Below, piece by piece: positions 1-11,300 of a stretch of DNA of 64,000 nt. The notes under the pieces are model-generated. The model searched no databases, was not told the origin of the DNA, and saw only the letters and a list, made by a program, of their open reading frames with translations. Each line of letters opens with the position of its first letter. Position 1 is the stretch's first letter. A program made the translations under genes and the position numbers. Source of the stretch: Lichenostomus cassidix (taxonomy: Eukaryota > Chordata > Aves > Passeriformes > Meliphagidae); assembly GCA_008360975.2 (NCBI GenBank), contig CM039182.1, forward strand, positions 108,614,443 through 108,678,442. Direction: 5' to 3'.

Positions 1-3000
1 TCCAGGAGTGACAGCAGGCCCTGGGGAAGGCCAGGGCTGGGCACAGCCCGGGGAATACCAGGAATGACACCAGGGAGGGGCATTTGGAAGAGCTGTCACA
101 TATCCCCAGGGAATGGAGGAGAGAAGAAACAGAGAAGACACACAGCCCGTGGCCTGCCCGATGGGCTGGCATGGAAATGTTTATAGTTACTGGGGTGTGA
201 GCTACTCCAAGACTTAATTCATCAATGTTTTGGGTTGGACTAGACATGGAGTCTAATACACAGTCCACTTTGCTGACCAAGGCTACAGCTCTTTGGGATT
301 TTTCTCCATGGTAAGAGGAATGGCCAGTGTTATTGTAACCCTGAATGCAAAGACTTAGTTACTAGATCCAGTATCACTAAGATGTGCAACAAAAGGTTTT
401 CTGATTAAACTCTGAACTACAGGGCCAGGAATGGAGTAATTATCCATGTTGGAATCAACTGATGCCCAATGACATTTTTTACAGGAGAGCTGGTGTTTTT
501 GTGAAGCATGAATACATGTATCTATGAAAGTAGTTACCTTTAGACCACCTAAAAACAAGAGGAGGAGATCCAGAGCACGACACCCATGTGCTACTCAAAC
601 CAGACCACTGTTGGAGAAATATATCTTTTCAGTTCAGGTACTGGCAGTGCTCAGCAGCTCTTGAAACCAGTGGAATATATCATGGCAAAAGTGAATGCTT
701 GGAGAATAATTCACAAGAGGTGATGATGTGCCAGATATAATTCTTCACTGATATCTTTCATTTTATTCCACAGGAAGAAGCAAAAGAGCTTAAAAGACAT
801 CAGTAATTTTTTACTGAGTGTCCAGCCACTGATTAAAGTGGCACATTTTCCTACAGCAGGTTAATTGATCTTTGCACAGTCCTGTATGTAAACTGCATTC
901 ACTAAAGTTTGTTGGAGTCCCTATCTGAATGTCACACAGCCAGATGACAACTTTCATCCTTCAGTGGAAGTCCGGCAAAAAGTGGATGCTTTGTCTTGAA
1001 TAGTGCCAAAATATCAGTCTGATCAGTTCTGATCTGGGCAAGGTATAATGAGGCTTCCTAGGGATGGAAAGACCTCATTCCAAACTTCAGTCCATTGCAA
1101 CCCTGGGCCGCATCTATGTAAGTTAGACAGAAACCCCCTCATCTTCTCTGCACTGGTCACTGTGCAGCTGAAGATGTGGGCCAGGAGGAGATCAGCAAGA
1201 AAGGGAAAACCAGAACTGCTGGTAGATGTAAATTCCATAGTCAGGGAGAGACTGAGTCACAGGCTTAGAAACAAGTGAAGACTGGTAGTCTTTGGGTTTG
1301 CAAAAAAAGCAGTTGCAAAGAGTGGGAATAAACAGTTCTCCTTATCCACCAAAAGCAGAAAAGGAGAAGGAAAAGAAAGGAGAATAAAAAGCAGCTTTGA
1401 AGATTCTGATTTTTGTGAAAGTTTTAGATTATTTAATTGTACACTTGGATTTTTGGAAAATATTTGTTTTCTATTTTTGGTTCTTCCTGGAATCACCTCT
1501 TTAAACTAATGAGACATTTAAGCCAGACATTAGGAAGCATTTTCTGATGATGACGGTGACTCCATCCCGTCACACATGGCTACGAAGGTTAGGCGAGTCA
1601 GCAAATATCTGCTGGGAGCGCGCCGGACATCGCCAGCCCCGCCGTGCTGTGGGGGAGGCAGGGGATGACCTTGGCAAGCCCCAGCCAGTCCTGTTCCCTA
1701 TCACTCCAGCAAGTCTGAAGATTTACTTTCACCCTGAAGGTAATCAGTCAGTCGTGATTTTGACCTACAGTTTAATGTGCTCTCTTGCTATAGTTACAGA
1801 CATCCTCCTTCTGGTTATGCTCCCTGCTGTGACTAATGGCATCTTTGCAGTTAAAGAGGTGGTTTTTAAAGAAGAACATCCAAGTTTCAGCGCTGCCACT
1901 GAGTTTACAGTTTTAGCAAAAACAATGGCACAGCCATCCTCACTATGGCCTATGAACTTGACATTTTTTGGGTGCAAATGTGTACATGTATATTAATACA
2001 CTTTTTGCAAAACCCCTGCATACACAGGAAGCAACAATTTTTTCTATTAGTGTTTATGCAAAGGATCATCAGTCTTGGTATTCACTATTCGCAGTGAAGT
2101 ACATTTAAAGTTCAGCCTCCATTCATACAAAATAGTCTTGGTCACCCAAAGTTTTTCGAAAATTGAATTATTTTTGCACAAATGGAAGTAAAAATGGAAA
2201 TGAGTTCACAAAGAATCAGGAACTGAATACCACACAACATACCAAGATAATAAGGAAGCTTTACAAATCTGATCCTGCAAGTGTGATTTTCTGGAATATG
2301 TTTAAGGGTGACATAAGAAACCATTTATTAAAGATAAAACCATAAGGATTTTAAGGATATTTTTGCAAAGTACCTCAACCATTAATCATTACTCCTTTTT
2401 AAAACACTGCAATGATTTAAGGTAATTCTCCAAACTGAAGAGCAGGTTTTTAGATTTAATGATGAAACCCCTTTAAATAAATTCAATACATTTTTTTTTG
2501 TCTGTGTAGATGCTGATGAAAATTTGGGGAAAATGTTACATTCATTTAAATCTCCTTCCCTTGTTTTCATTTTATAAATAGGTTCCCTGTATCTGTTCAC
2601 CTCTAAGCCCAATTAAATTCAAGGGCAGCAGATTACAAAAGCTAATGCTACTTGACCAAAATTTCTACTCTGTGTAGCAAGAAAATCAGCAGAAAGTAAC
2701 TCAAGTTTTTCTTTTCTTTGCTATATAAGACTGCAGATGTCATTTGGATACTAATTGGAGTCATTGTACAATCATGTTAGATGCCCTGTTCTCATTCAAT
2801 ACGTGGCAGGTAACATAGTGCCTATGTTCTTCCAGAAAAGATCAATGACAAAAAGGTAGTTTTCTGCTGCAGGGAGAAGACAGACAATTAGAAAATCACT
2901 ATTTGTATTCAATCTCTGTTTACACTGGTTGACCACATCTCTTGCAAGTGCACATTTCTCTCCAGCTTCAGAAATACACAAATATATCAGCACCAGAAGT

Positions 3001-4555
3001 CTCCTCTCGTTTTAGTTTGCAATTCAGGATTGCTTTATTAATCAACACAAGATGCATTCATTGAACTGGATTAATCCTGCATAAGTAATTTTGAAATTTC
3101 CTGCTGAAGTTATTTTTCATTTCTGGGAACAAATCATTTATTTGGATTTTCATATATCAGGATCACAGAGATTTGCCACAGTCAGATTTTAATTTTAGTT
3201 ACATCTGAGCTGGCTTATATATTAGGGCGCATAGTTTTGCATGAGAGCATCTTCTAAAATCTGTAATTGGTGTGGAACACTGACATGCACAGAATACATC
3301 TGACAAGGTCCAGGGAGTTAGGTTCAGTTTCACTGATCAACATCTATGCTGCAGATTAACTGAATCTTTTATGGCATTACAAGCCCTCTAGAATTCATTA
3401 GTGTGCTTTCCCTTCCTGCAAACCACTCTGACCTCCGTCACTGCTTCCTTGGACTGGACCTGAGAGGCTGAAACACTGACTCTTTTCCATTGCTGCACTA
3501 ATAACAGGAATTAAAAATGTGTATCTTAAAAACTGCCCTGGAGTGTGTACATCAGCACTTACCTTGGCCTTTTAGCACTGCTTGGGATTTCTGTCTCCTT
3601 TGTTTGTACCAAGAAAGCTCCATTTTAATTGAAATACGGTCTCTCCCTCAAAAGCAATGGAACTAGAGTACTTTATTGATGAGTGATTATAAAACAATAG
3701 AAACCAGTATATATAATGAGGTTTGGCATGGATTTTTCTGAGAAATTGGCTCATGGATGCAGCTAGCAGAGTGAATCATAGCATTAAACGCAGAAAGAGG
3801 GAGAAACACATGAAGGAAAGCATTTGGGAGGTGGGTGCACAGGACCTTCGAAGACAGAGCTGTAAATAATGAAAAGAATATTTTCCAAATGCCCTCTTTG
3901 TCATTCTTAAGGATATGGATGCAGGTTGCAAAAGCAACCAGCAAATTAGTTTTCTCAGACAGTCGATGGGACCACAGCTCAAGGCCAAGGAAATACCTTC
4001 ATTCACCAATCTGTTGTTTTCCAGGCCCTGCTCTGCAAAAGTACCTAGGCAAGTTTGTCATGCTGAGGACAAAATGGAGAAGATTAAGGTTTAAGGATTA
4101 AGACTGAGGTTGGCAGGAAGGACATGAGAGAAAGAGAACTATGGAACAGTCCATGTGTCCATCTCCCAAAGATGACTGTCATCCAAGAATCAGAAATGGA
4201 AAGGGTGCTTCCCTCCAATGCAGCTGGGACCAGAAATTAACTCATCTGCTCTTCTTGTGCTTCCCACCACCAGGACCAGCTCTGCTCCCTTGTCACAGGT
4301 GCTGGCTGTGGCTGGGTGCTTGCCACAGCCCAGGCACTGCAGAGGGGTGTACTTGGACATCTCTTTCATGCATGTTGTTATGCTGAAGTCCATGCATTGA
4401 AAGCTTGAACACTGCAACATTAAGTTTCCTTTCACTCTGCTGATTTATTCTTCTGCTTGACAGTTAGACCACTGAAAATGATTAGCTGAATACCATCATC
4501 CAAGTGCTTATTTACTTAGTTTCATGTTTATCTTATTTTAATGTCTTCTATTGAA

Positions 4556-4837
4556 TTTTCTTACATTTCTCTTCTGTTCTTTGTATCGCCTTTCCTGTCA
4601 TTTTTTCCAGCCTTGCTCTGATACGTGCTTCTCAGAAACCATCTCTGCTTTCCTCATTACTCCTGATTTTCTGTGCCCTTGATCCTCAAAAACTTCCCTT
4701 CTCCTCTCGCAGTCTCGTTTTCTATTTCTTCCTTTTTTTCTTACCTCTTCTTTCTTACTTTATTCTCTTCCTTTCTAAATCATATCTCTGCCCACTGCTT
4801 CTAGTTTCTCCTCTTTATCCTTCCCCCACATTGCTTA
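4556..4837 (+). repeat. Pyrimidine-rich low-complexity tract
   Basis: The plus strand is dominated by C and T with runs such as TTTTTTTCTTACC and TTCTCTTCCTTTC. Such polypyrimidine/polypurine stretches are common in vertebrate intergenic DNA. No function is shown. Confidence 0.6.
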
Positions 4838-4858
4838 AAAATAAATAAATAAATAAAT
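4838..4858 (+). repeat. (AAAT)n microsatellite
   Basis: About five copies of AAAT follow the pyrimidine-rich tract without interruption. Confidence 0.9.
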
Positions 4859-5781
4859 CTCCCTTCCTTCCTCTGCAGAAATAAACTCATTAATGAAACA
4901 ATCCTATTCATTGTGCTATCTTACCACACGTGGCACTGGCTCACTTTTCTGTTCCTCCAAAGATCTGAACAGGATTGATTCCCTCCCATCAGAACACTCT
5001 TTCACTGTGCCCACAGCCACCCTCCAGTACAGCTCACACTTGCTGTAAACACAGGGGCTAGTTTGCTCAGTGCACCCCCCTGGTTCACACAGGGAGGTTC
5101 TGTCTCTGACAAAGGCTGGTAGGCATGAATAAACCATGCGTGAATAGTAACTGGCATTGCTAATGCTTCTGCTTCCTGGTAGAACCTTCTGCTTTTACCT
5201 TGTCTTCTCAGCCTGGCAATAGCACTTGTCCCAACTCTCTACTGCAAGCCCATGCTAGCGCTTCGCCCCCAAGAACTGAAATACCCAGCTAGAAGGGCCA
5301 GTTACAACAGGAGAAACATTTGGAGAGGTATGAAGTTTACACGACAAGCACTAAATTCTCCAAACTAAGACTGGGCTTAACAAAGCAGTGTCCTTTTCAT
5401 TTACCTCACCGTGGGACAGAAGAACAGAGGGAGCAGCCCAAGGCAGAGGCATTTCAGAGGCTTGCAGTGGCTTCTCCAGTCAGAGCTGGAACAGGAATGG
5501 AGCTTTCCCTACTGGAAAAAGGTGCTGCTTTCCCAGGCCAGGCACTGTGCTCAGGGGAAGACCAACTCACTACAGACCCACGTTTTACTGTGGTTGCTGC
5601 ACTGACAAGCACTGAGTAATGACACTTGGAAAACAATGAGGCCGTTACATTACACCACAAAATAAAGGAAGTTTACACATCTACATGATAAAAAAAATTC
5701 CAAAGAATTTAATGTAGATATTATTTATACATACACTTTATAAGTAGGAATATGGCAGACAGTTGAATTAGTACATAAAGT

Positions 5782-5787
5782 TTTATT
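5782..5787 (-). terminator. Candidate poly(A) signal AATAAA
   Basis: The plus strand reads TTTATT, so the minus strand has AATAAA inside an AT-rich stretch. It is the first canonical hexamer I noticed downstream of the stop. Cleavage would be expected roughly 10-30 nt lower in coordinate. No transcript evidence is available. Confidence 0.4.
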
Positions 5788-6781
5788 TAAAGTTTCCCCC
5801 TACAAGCAAGCTTCATTTACACAGTCTAGTACTGTACAAAATTTACATTCTTTGTGTGACTTATTTAGTTAGCACTTTTTCCTTGGTCATGCCTTCCTGA
5901 AAGATAGAAAGATTTAGATACAGTCCTCGTAAATCTTTAAATTATCTTGGTAAAAAAAAGGAACCATTTAAAAGGAAAAGAAGTATCCTTTAAAAATGGT
6001 ACATTTTAGTAGAGACAGGTGACAGTGTTCAGTGGCAGACCTTTTAAATGTCATACAAGGTTTCCTCATTTAGTATCTTAACAGTTTCCTTTTTATATAT
6101 ATTTATATTTATATACTTTCAACAGGAAAGGAAAAAAAAGTCATGATTGCACCAAATATATTTTACAAGGGATCCCTTGGATCTGAACAATATAAATAAA
6201 TACAAAACCAACTAAGATTGCACTATATAGGAGAAATGGATTGATATTTCAGGATATACACTCCACCTTTATGAGTTCCTTAGTGATGCTCACTGGAAAG
6301 CTCCCCAAGGGCACATTCAAATGTTAGCATCTTCAGATAATTATTTTGTTTAAACATTTTTTCCCAGCCGTGCAGCTACCTCATCAATTGGATTATTGCA
6401 TTTGTGTGGTATCAGTCTTTACTCCAATTTTACAAGTTGTGTAATTCTGCTGCAAGCAAGGGAGTTGCAATAAAACTGGACTGATGCCAGAGAGAAACAG
6501 TCCCGTGGTATTTGCTCTCTGTTATTTATATTGCTCTCAAGCATCAATATATAGTGTAATTTCTGTGTACATTCACCCTTTTTCTATTTTGCAAAGCAAA
6601 TAATGAAGTCTTTCTCCCATCTATTGCCTCTGCAGCAGAAACCAACCTCCAGTAGCTGCCTGCTCCTTGCTTAATGCACTAGCATTAAGTCCTGTCATGA
6701 AAGATATGTGCAGGGTTGAAAATGCAGGATCTGAGTGTCCTTTGCCTTTTATCTGATGCAGCCAGCTACAAGCAGGCAAAT

Positions 6782-6880
6782 TAAAGGCCAGATATTTAGC
6801 TGACATAAAGTACATCCATTGGCTTCAATGGAGTCATGTCACTTTACTGACATTAGTGAAGAGGATGGTCCTGAGAGTAT
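6782..6880. repeat. Old palindromic amniote repeat, copy in 3' UTR
   Basis: A left arm containing GGCCAGATATTTAGCTGACA is followed by CCATTGGCTTCAATGG, itself an inverted repeat, and a degenerate right arm. It resembles a decayed palindromic interspersed repeat common in reptile and bird DNA (gccagat...cattgaagtcaatgg...atctggcc pattern). The family name is not assigned; the match is from memory and the copy is diverged. Confidence 0.4.
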
Positions 6881-7460
6881 GGATGCAGCACTAGTAAACC
6901 ACAGTGGAAGAATTATGCACATACTTTAATGAGGTGCAGATGATTATGTTTGTTAACTGCAAGGTGATGAAGAAATCAGGCTCAGATTTTGTCACTGCTT
7001 TTGCAAAGCCAGGTCAGAAAGACATAAGCTTAACACACAGACAGTCTGATTTGTGCAAGCAACTATGATTTCATGAAGCAAGTCTTAAATGCTGCTGGTC
7101 CCATGTGGGAGCATTCTGAACTCGCTTTTCAAAGTGTAAATAATTACACAGGCTATAAGGCAGTGGAAAGTCTAGCCTCATATTACTTTGGATCAACAGT
7201 AAAAGTCTCTCAGAGTGCATCTTAAGATCAACCACACAGGACTACTTTAACTACTTACCAGTTTCTCTCCAAAAATATGCATAAGCATTTCAGAGTCCAA
7301 AGCAATAAATTTATGATTAAATGCAGTCTTCTTGTCTTTGGAAAGAACTAGCACAGATGCTGATATCTAACAGGTTAGTGAAAAGGAAGTAAGGTTTCTG
7401 GTGCTTCGTTAAGTGGTCATAGAAATAACTTAACTTTACAAAGCCAGATTTTAAACTGTA

Positions 7461-7560
7461 GGATCCAAATTCTGTTATCCTAATGTAAAAACAGTCATTC
7501 CATGTGATTTCAGTGAAATGACTCTGACTTTACACAAGTGTGATTAGAAGAATTTGATCC
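7461..7560. repeat. Old repeat with imperfect terminal inverted repeats, in 3' UTR
   Basis: GGATCCAAATTCT at 7461-7473 is the reverse complement of AGAATTTGATCC at 7549-7560, apart from one extra base. The interior has a tgtaaa...tttacac symmetry. This is like the palindromic 'aaattctg ... cagaattt' elements of amniote genomes. It may be of the same general class as the copy at 6782-6880. Confidence 0.45.
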
Positions 7561-8257
7561 TAATCCCTAAGCTGCTATTGCAAGAAGTGCTCTGCAAAGC
7601 ATAGCTTTCATTGTAGTCTGCTTTCTGCTGCACTTGCACATGAGGACTTTGAAGGCAGAGTGTATTAGTTGCCAAGCTGTGCAAAAACTGAATGATATTT
7701 CTTTACCTTTTATAATCTTCTGATGCTGTGTTGCTTGCAGAGCATATGAAGTAGTTGTAGGTTAGGATTACAGAGGAGGAGACAATTCTGCAATGCAGTG
7801 TGAGCTTTTCACTATCTGAATTCTGAAGCATTCATGAAAACAACATCCTCATGACTTCAACACAGATCACATGCAGGTAGATACAATGCACAATACTGAT
7901 CTTGTCTCTTCAGGCTGTATTTGAACAGTTAGCCATCATTTTTTTCTTAAAGTTAAATTTGATGTGAGGAGTGTCTCTGCAGCAGGAAAGTTTAAATCAG
8001 TCTGAAATGGCAGTCTGTCAGCATGGAATGTTCGGTGTGTTTTAGCTACTTGCTTCATAAGACACTGGCACCTATCTGAGATGGGACAACACTTAGTTTT
8101 TCTTTTCTTTTAGTTTGCTCCTAAAGCATAAACATGGAATGAGGGGACAATCATGGTAGCTTTGTTTTAACAGGAATTCTGTTCTAATAAAATATTTACG
8201 TCACCCGTCATTTTTTTCCCAAATGCACTCAGTGTTCGTGTCAGTGCTGCCAGACCA

Positions 8258-8398
8258 TCACTTGTTGTAGGGAACGCAGGCTGGCAATACCACAGTTGAA
8301 CACGCAGGTCCTGCAAGGGGCTCTGCAACATCTCCTTCCAGTTCTGTCCAAGTCCCTTTCTCAGGACTATAGCAAATAGTAGAAGATTTGTAAGCTCC
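8258..8398 (-). CDS. KLHL14: KLHL14 last coding exon: C-terminus and stop
   Basis: The coding part encodes GAYKSSTICYSPEKGTWTEL, then EGDVAEPLAG, ending PACVPYNK and TGA (8260-8258). The last kelch strand segments (TICYSPEKGTWTEL) probably close the propeller with the strand contributed near the start of the kelch region, as in other KLHL proteins. The acceptor is TTCTACTGCAG in phase 0. The 3' UTR follows directly. Confidence 0.95.
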   Translation of the reverse strand, partial: GAYKSSTICYSPEKGTWTELEGDVAEPLAGPACSTVVLPACVPYNK

Positions 8399-11300
8399 CT
8401 GCAGTAGAACAAAGTGTCATATTAAATGTGGCTTCGGTAAAATCCAAGTCACACATCAGCTCTAAAGATGTTTGAAAGTGACTCGTGGTCACTCTAACTT
8501 AGAAGCTCTGTAAGTGGTTTGGGGGTTTTTTCAGCACCCAGCCTCTGAAAATCAGTCTCCTTTATAAGCACCTCATAAGCAGAGCTATAAGCATATAGTC
8601 CCATCAATCACTTTTCAAAATTCTTTCTGATTTTCAAATTACTCCATATCAGTGAATACAATGTAATGATAACGTATCTAAATAGAAAAGCACAAAGGTG
8701 AAAAACCCCTCCATGTTCTCCACAAGCTGAAAACCAACCCAAACCTGCCCCTGCAGCTACTTCCCCTCTCATCTCTCCATCCCATCTGCATATTATATGG
8801 ACTGGCCACAAGAACCCAGAAGGAATAGAAAGGTGAGTGTAGAAAGCAGGTACACACCATACTCCAGCTGTAGCCTCCCACAAGGTAAATACTGTCATCA
8901 AGGACTGCGCAGCCAGGGCCACTGCGACCCTCCAGAATAGGAGTCTGGAGGATATTCCACTGATCACCTTTTGGATCGTAGCATTCCACAAGCATTACAT
9001 CAAGGTGGGAGAAACCTGGATGAGGGTATTGAGAAAAGAGAACACGTGTTATGACACACTGTTTTATTACTTGTTTTACTGTTAAATTTATTCAATTACA
9101 TTTACATTATTACGATTATAACATGATTGCTGAACTTTTTCCTAGAAAGCATTCCCATATACATTTAAGCCAACTTCTGTGACATTAATGCTTCATTATT
9201 TCAGTTCAAATAAATCCACTGAAGGCTTTTACCATTAGTTCTACAGTTTTCTAAAATTATGAGTCTATAGAAAACCTGACCACATCACAAAATACTCAGT
9301 AATAACTTATCAGTGATGCCAGCAGGTTCAAGCAAAATTCGTCCTCATCTATCAGTGCTAATACAAGTTTGAAGATGTAGGAAAAGACTGTCCTGGCAGT
9401 CTTTCTCAAAAGTCAGTAGATCTGATCTATTCAAAAGTGAACAGATTGAATTTTGTTCAGAAATCAATGTCTAGCAAGTCCAGGGAGAGCTGAGACAACC
9501 AATGCCACTTGGTTCTAGATGGACAAAGTGATGGACATGATGTGCAGGAGCAGTTTCAGTTTTCCAGCTGATTTAAGGTGTACCCTAAAGCACACAGCTG
9601 TGGTAAAGTCTTTAAGGCAACAAAAGACGTAACCACAAAAATTGGTGGTCCCATCCTTCCCTGATAGGCCAAAAAATGCTCCAAGCGACTGCTGCTGTTT
9701 GATCACCAAAGGGCAGAGGGGTGTCTGCTCAACATTCTCAAGCTGTATCAATTAATATAAATTAAGTGAGCTGAACACAGACATAGGCAGGAGACTTGGT
9801 TCCTGCTCCAATATTTAGGCATTTCCCTATCTCAAACGACCTTCTTTATCAGACTACCACAGTAAAAAAAAGGGACTTTCTTAATTTGCTGATGTGCTTT
9901 ATTGAACAATTCTATCTTCTCTTCAAGGTATGACAGCAAAGAGAAGCAAAATTTTCTGCAAAAAGGGTATTTGGTGATACTGGCCCTTCACAGGGAAGCT
10001 GCTTGCTAGAATATTATTTATGTCAGGAAAGAATAGCTAATATGAAATAATTCTTTGCTGCTTTAAGGTTTTCAAGGGGCCATTAAAGGCCACTGCTGTG
10101 CACCCAGCACCCATCCAAAGCTCTGTAACAAACTGCAGTATGCACATGATTAGCTGTGATGCGGTAAATGCACCACCAACACTACTCCACAGTTCCAGCT
10201 TCACAAAGGAGGGCTTTGCCATGGAGCCCTGCTATTCTCTGCTGGTGGAGAATTTGTAACATTTCATCCACACTTCAGTCCCCCCCACTCCTCTCTTGTC
10301 CTTGCAGTTCTTTCTTTTGTTTCATTGTATAGGAGAAACCATTTCTTTCCAAAAAGTCCTTTTACCAGAAGAAGCCTGGACATTATATAACTCTCACAAC
10401 AGTGAGCAGTTCAGACATAACAAAGGCACCCAGAGCAACAGCTGTAGAGGCAAAAATGCAAGGCTTATTAGAAGTAGGTGAAATTTATGAGGAAAAAAAG
10501 AGAAGTGGCAGAATGGAAGCAATTCAAGCTGATGCAAACCAAGGCATGTGAGAGCTGGGACAGGTTTTAGTTTTGTAGGAGGAAAAGCCAACACTGTGGA
10601 GCACTGAAAACATTTGTAGGTGTTTATGTGCAAGCAGCTTTTGCCCTCTTCACCTAATAAGGTCCAGACCAGAAACAACCATCACTGGGGGTGGGGAGTG
10701 GAGGCACAGCAGCCCTGAACCCGTGGGGGTTTATGCACCAGTACTATTTATCAGGGAAAACTTACATCTGGGACTTTGTCCCCTGCATGCTCCACAGACA
10801 CTCAGATCTCCAAAAGCAGCATATAGCTTTACAGTGTTACGGAGACCCAGCTACTGGAGTCAGACATGACCTGGTCTTACTGGCACTTAACATTTTCTTT
10901 TACTTTTTTGTTCTGTATTATGATTTTCTTTCATTGAGAGTCGTTTTTTTTTTTTTGGTTGGTTGTTTTTTGCTTGTTTTAAACATTAAAGGAGAAAGAA
11001 GAAAATAAAGTGAACAGAAACCATAAAATATTGTCATGGGACAATGGAGCAGGAGGTGTGCTTTTCGTGTAAGCTGCCAGATTAAGATGCATCTCTTTAA
11101 GATTAACCACAATGACATAGAAGTATTAAGATAAAAATACCAGATGCTTAAGCAATAGTTATTTTAATATGAGACCTTTCCAAAGGATTAAAACAAGAGA
11201 CCTCTAAAAAGAATTATAATAAACAAGCTACATGTAATACTAAAAAGGGATCTAAAGAGCCCAGTCCTAATATTTGATGGCTAGAAGTTTGCTTTTTTTT

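Larger units (their letters stand above)
1..5755. other. Intergenic sequence beyond the KLHL14 3' end
   Basis: I see no supportable gene here. The first 100 bases are GC-rich and purine-rich. A 149-codon plus-strand ORF (1547-1996) has no recognisable domain. A pyrimidine-rich stretch lies at about 4556-4870, ending in an AAAT microsatellite. Fragments at about 230 and 1515 faintly resemble CR1 but are too short to call. Confidence 0.6.
5760..8257 (-). other. KLHL14: Probable KLHL14 3' UTR
   Basis: This is the sequence after the TGA stop, about 2.5 kb if the AATAAA at 5787-5782 is used. It is AT-rich, has no long open frame on the minus strand, and includes two imperfect palindromic repeats (about 6782-6880 and 7461-7560). 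The 3' end is inferred from the poly(A) signal alone; transcript ends elsewhere are possible. Confidence 0.5.

Noticed and set aside
225..260. GGGTTGGACTAGAC, like the end of an avian CR1
   Set aside because: Only about 14 bases match and the flanks do not continue as CR1.
1515..1550. AGCCAGACATTAGGAAGCAT, like an internal CR1 segment
   Set aside because: The match is short and the following bases diverge at once, so it is not enough to call an element.
1547..1996. 149-codon plus-strand ORF in the intergenic part
   Set aside because: Not similar to any family I know. The opposite strand is also open nearby; no other coding evidence.
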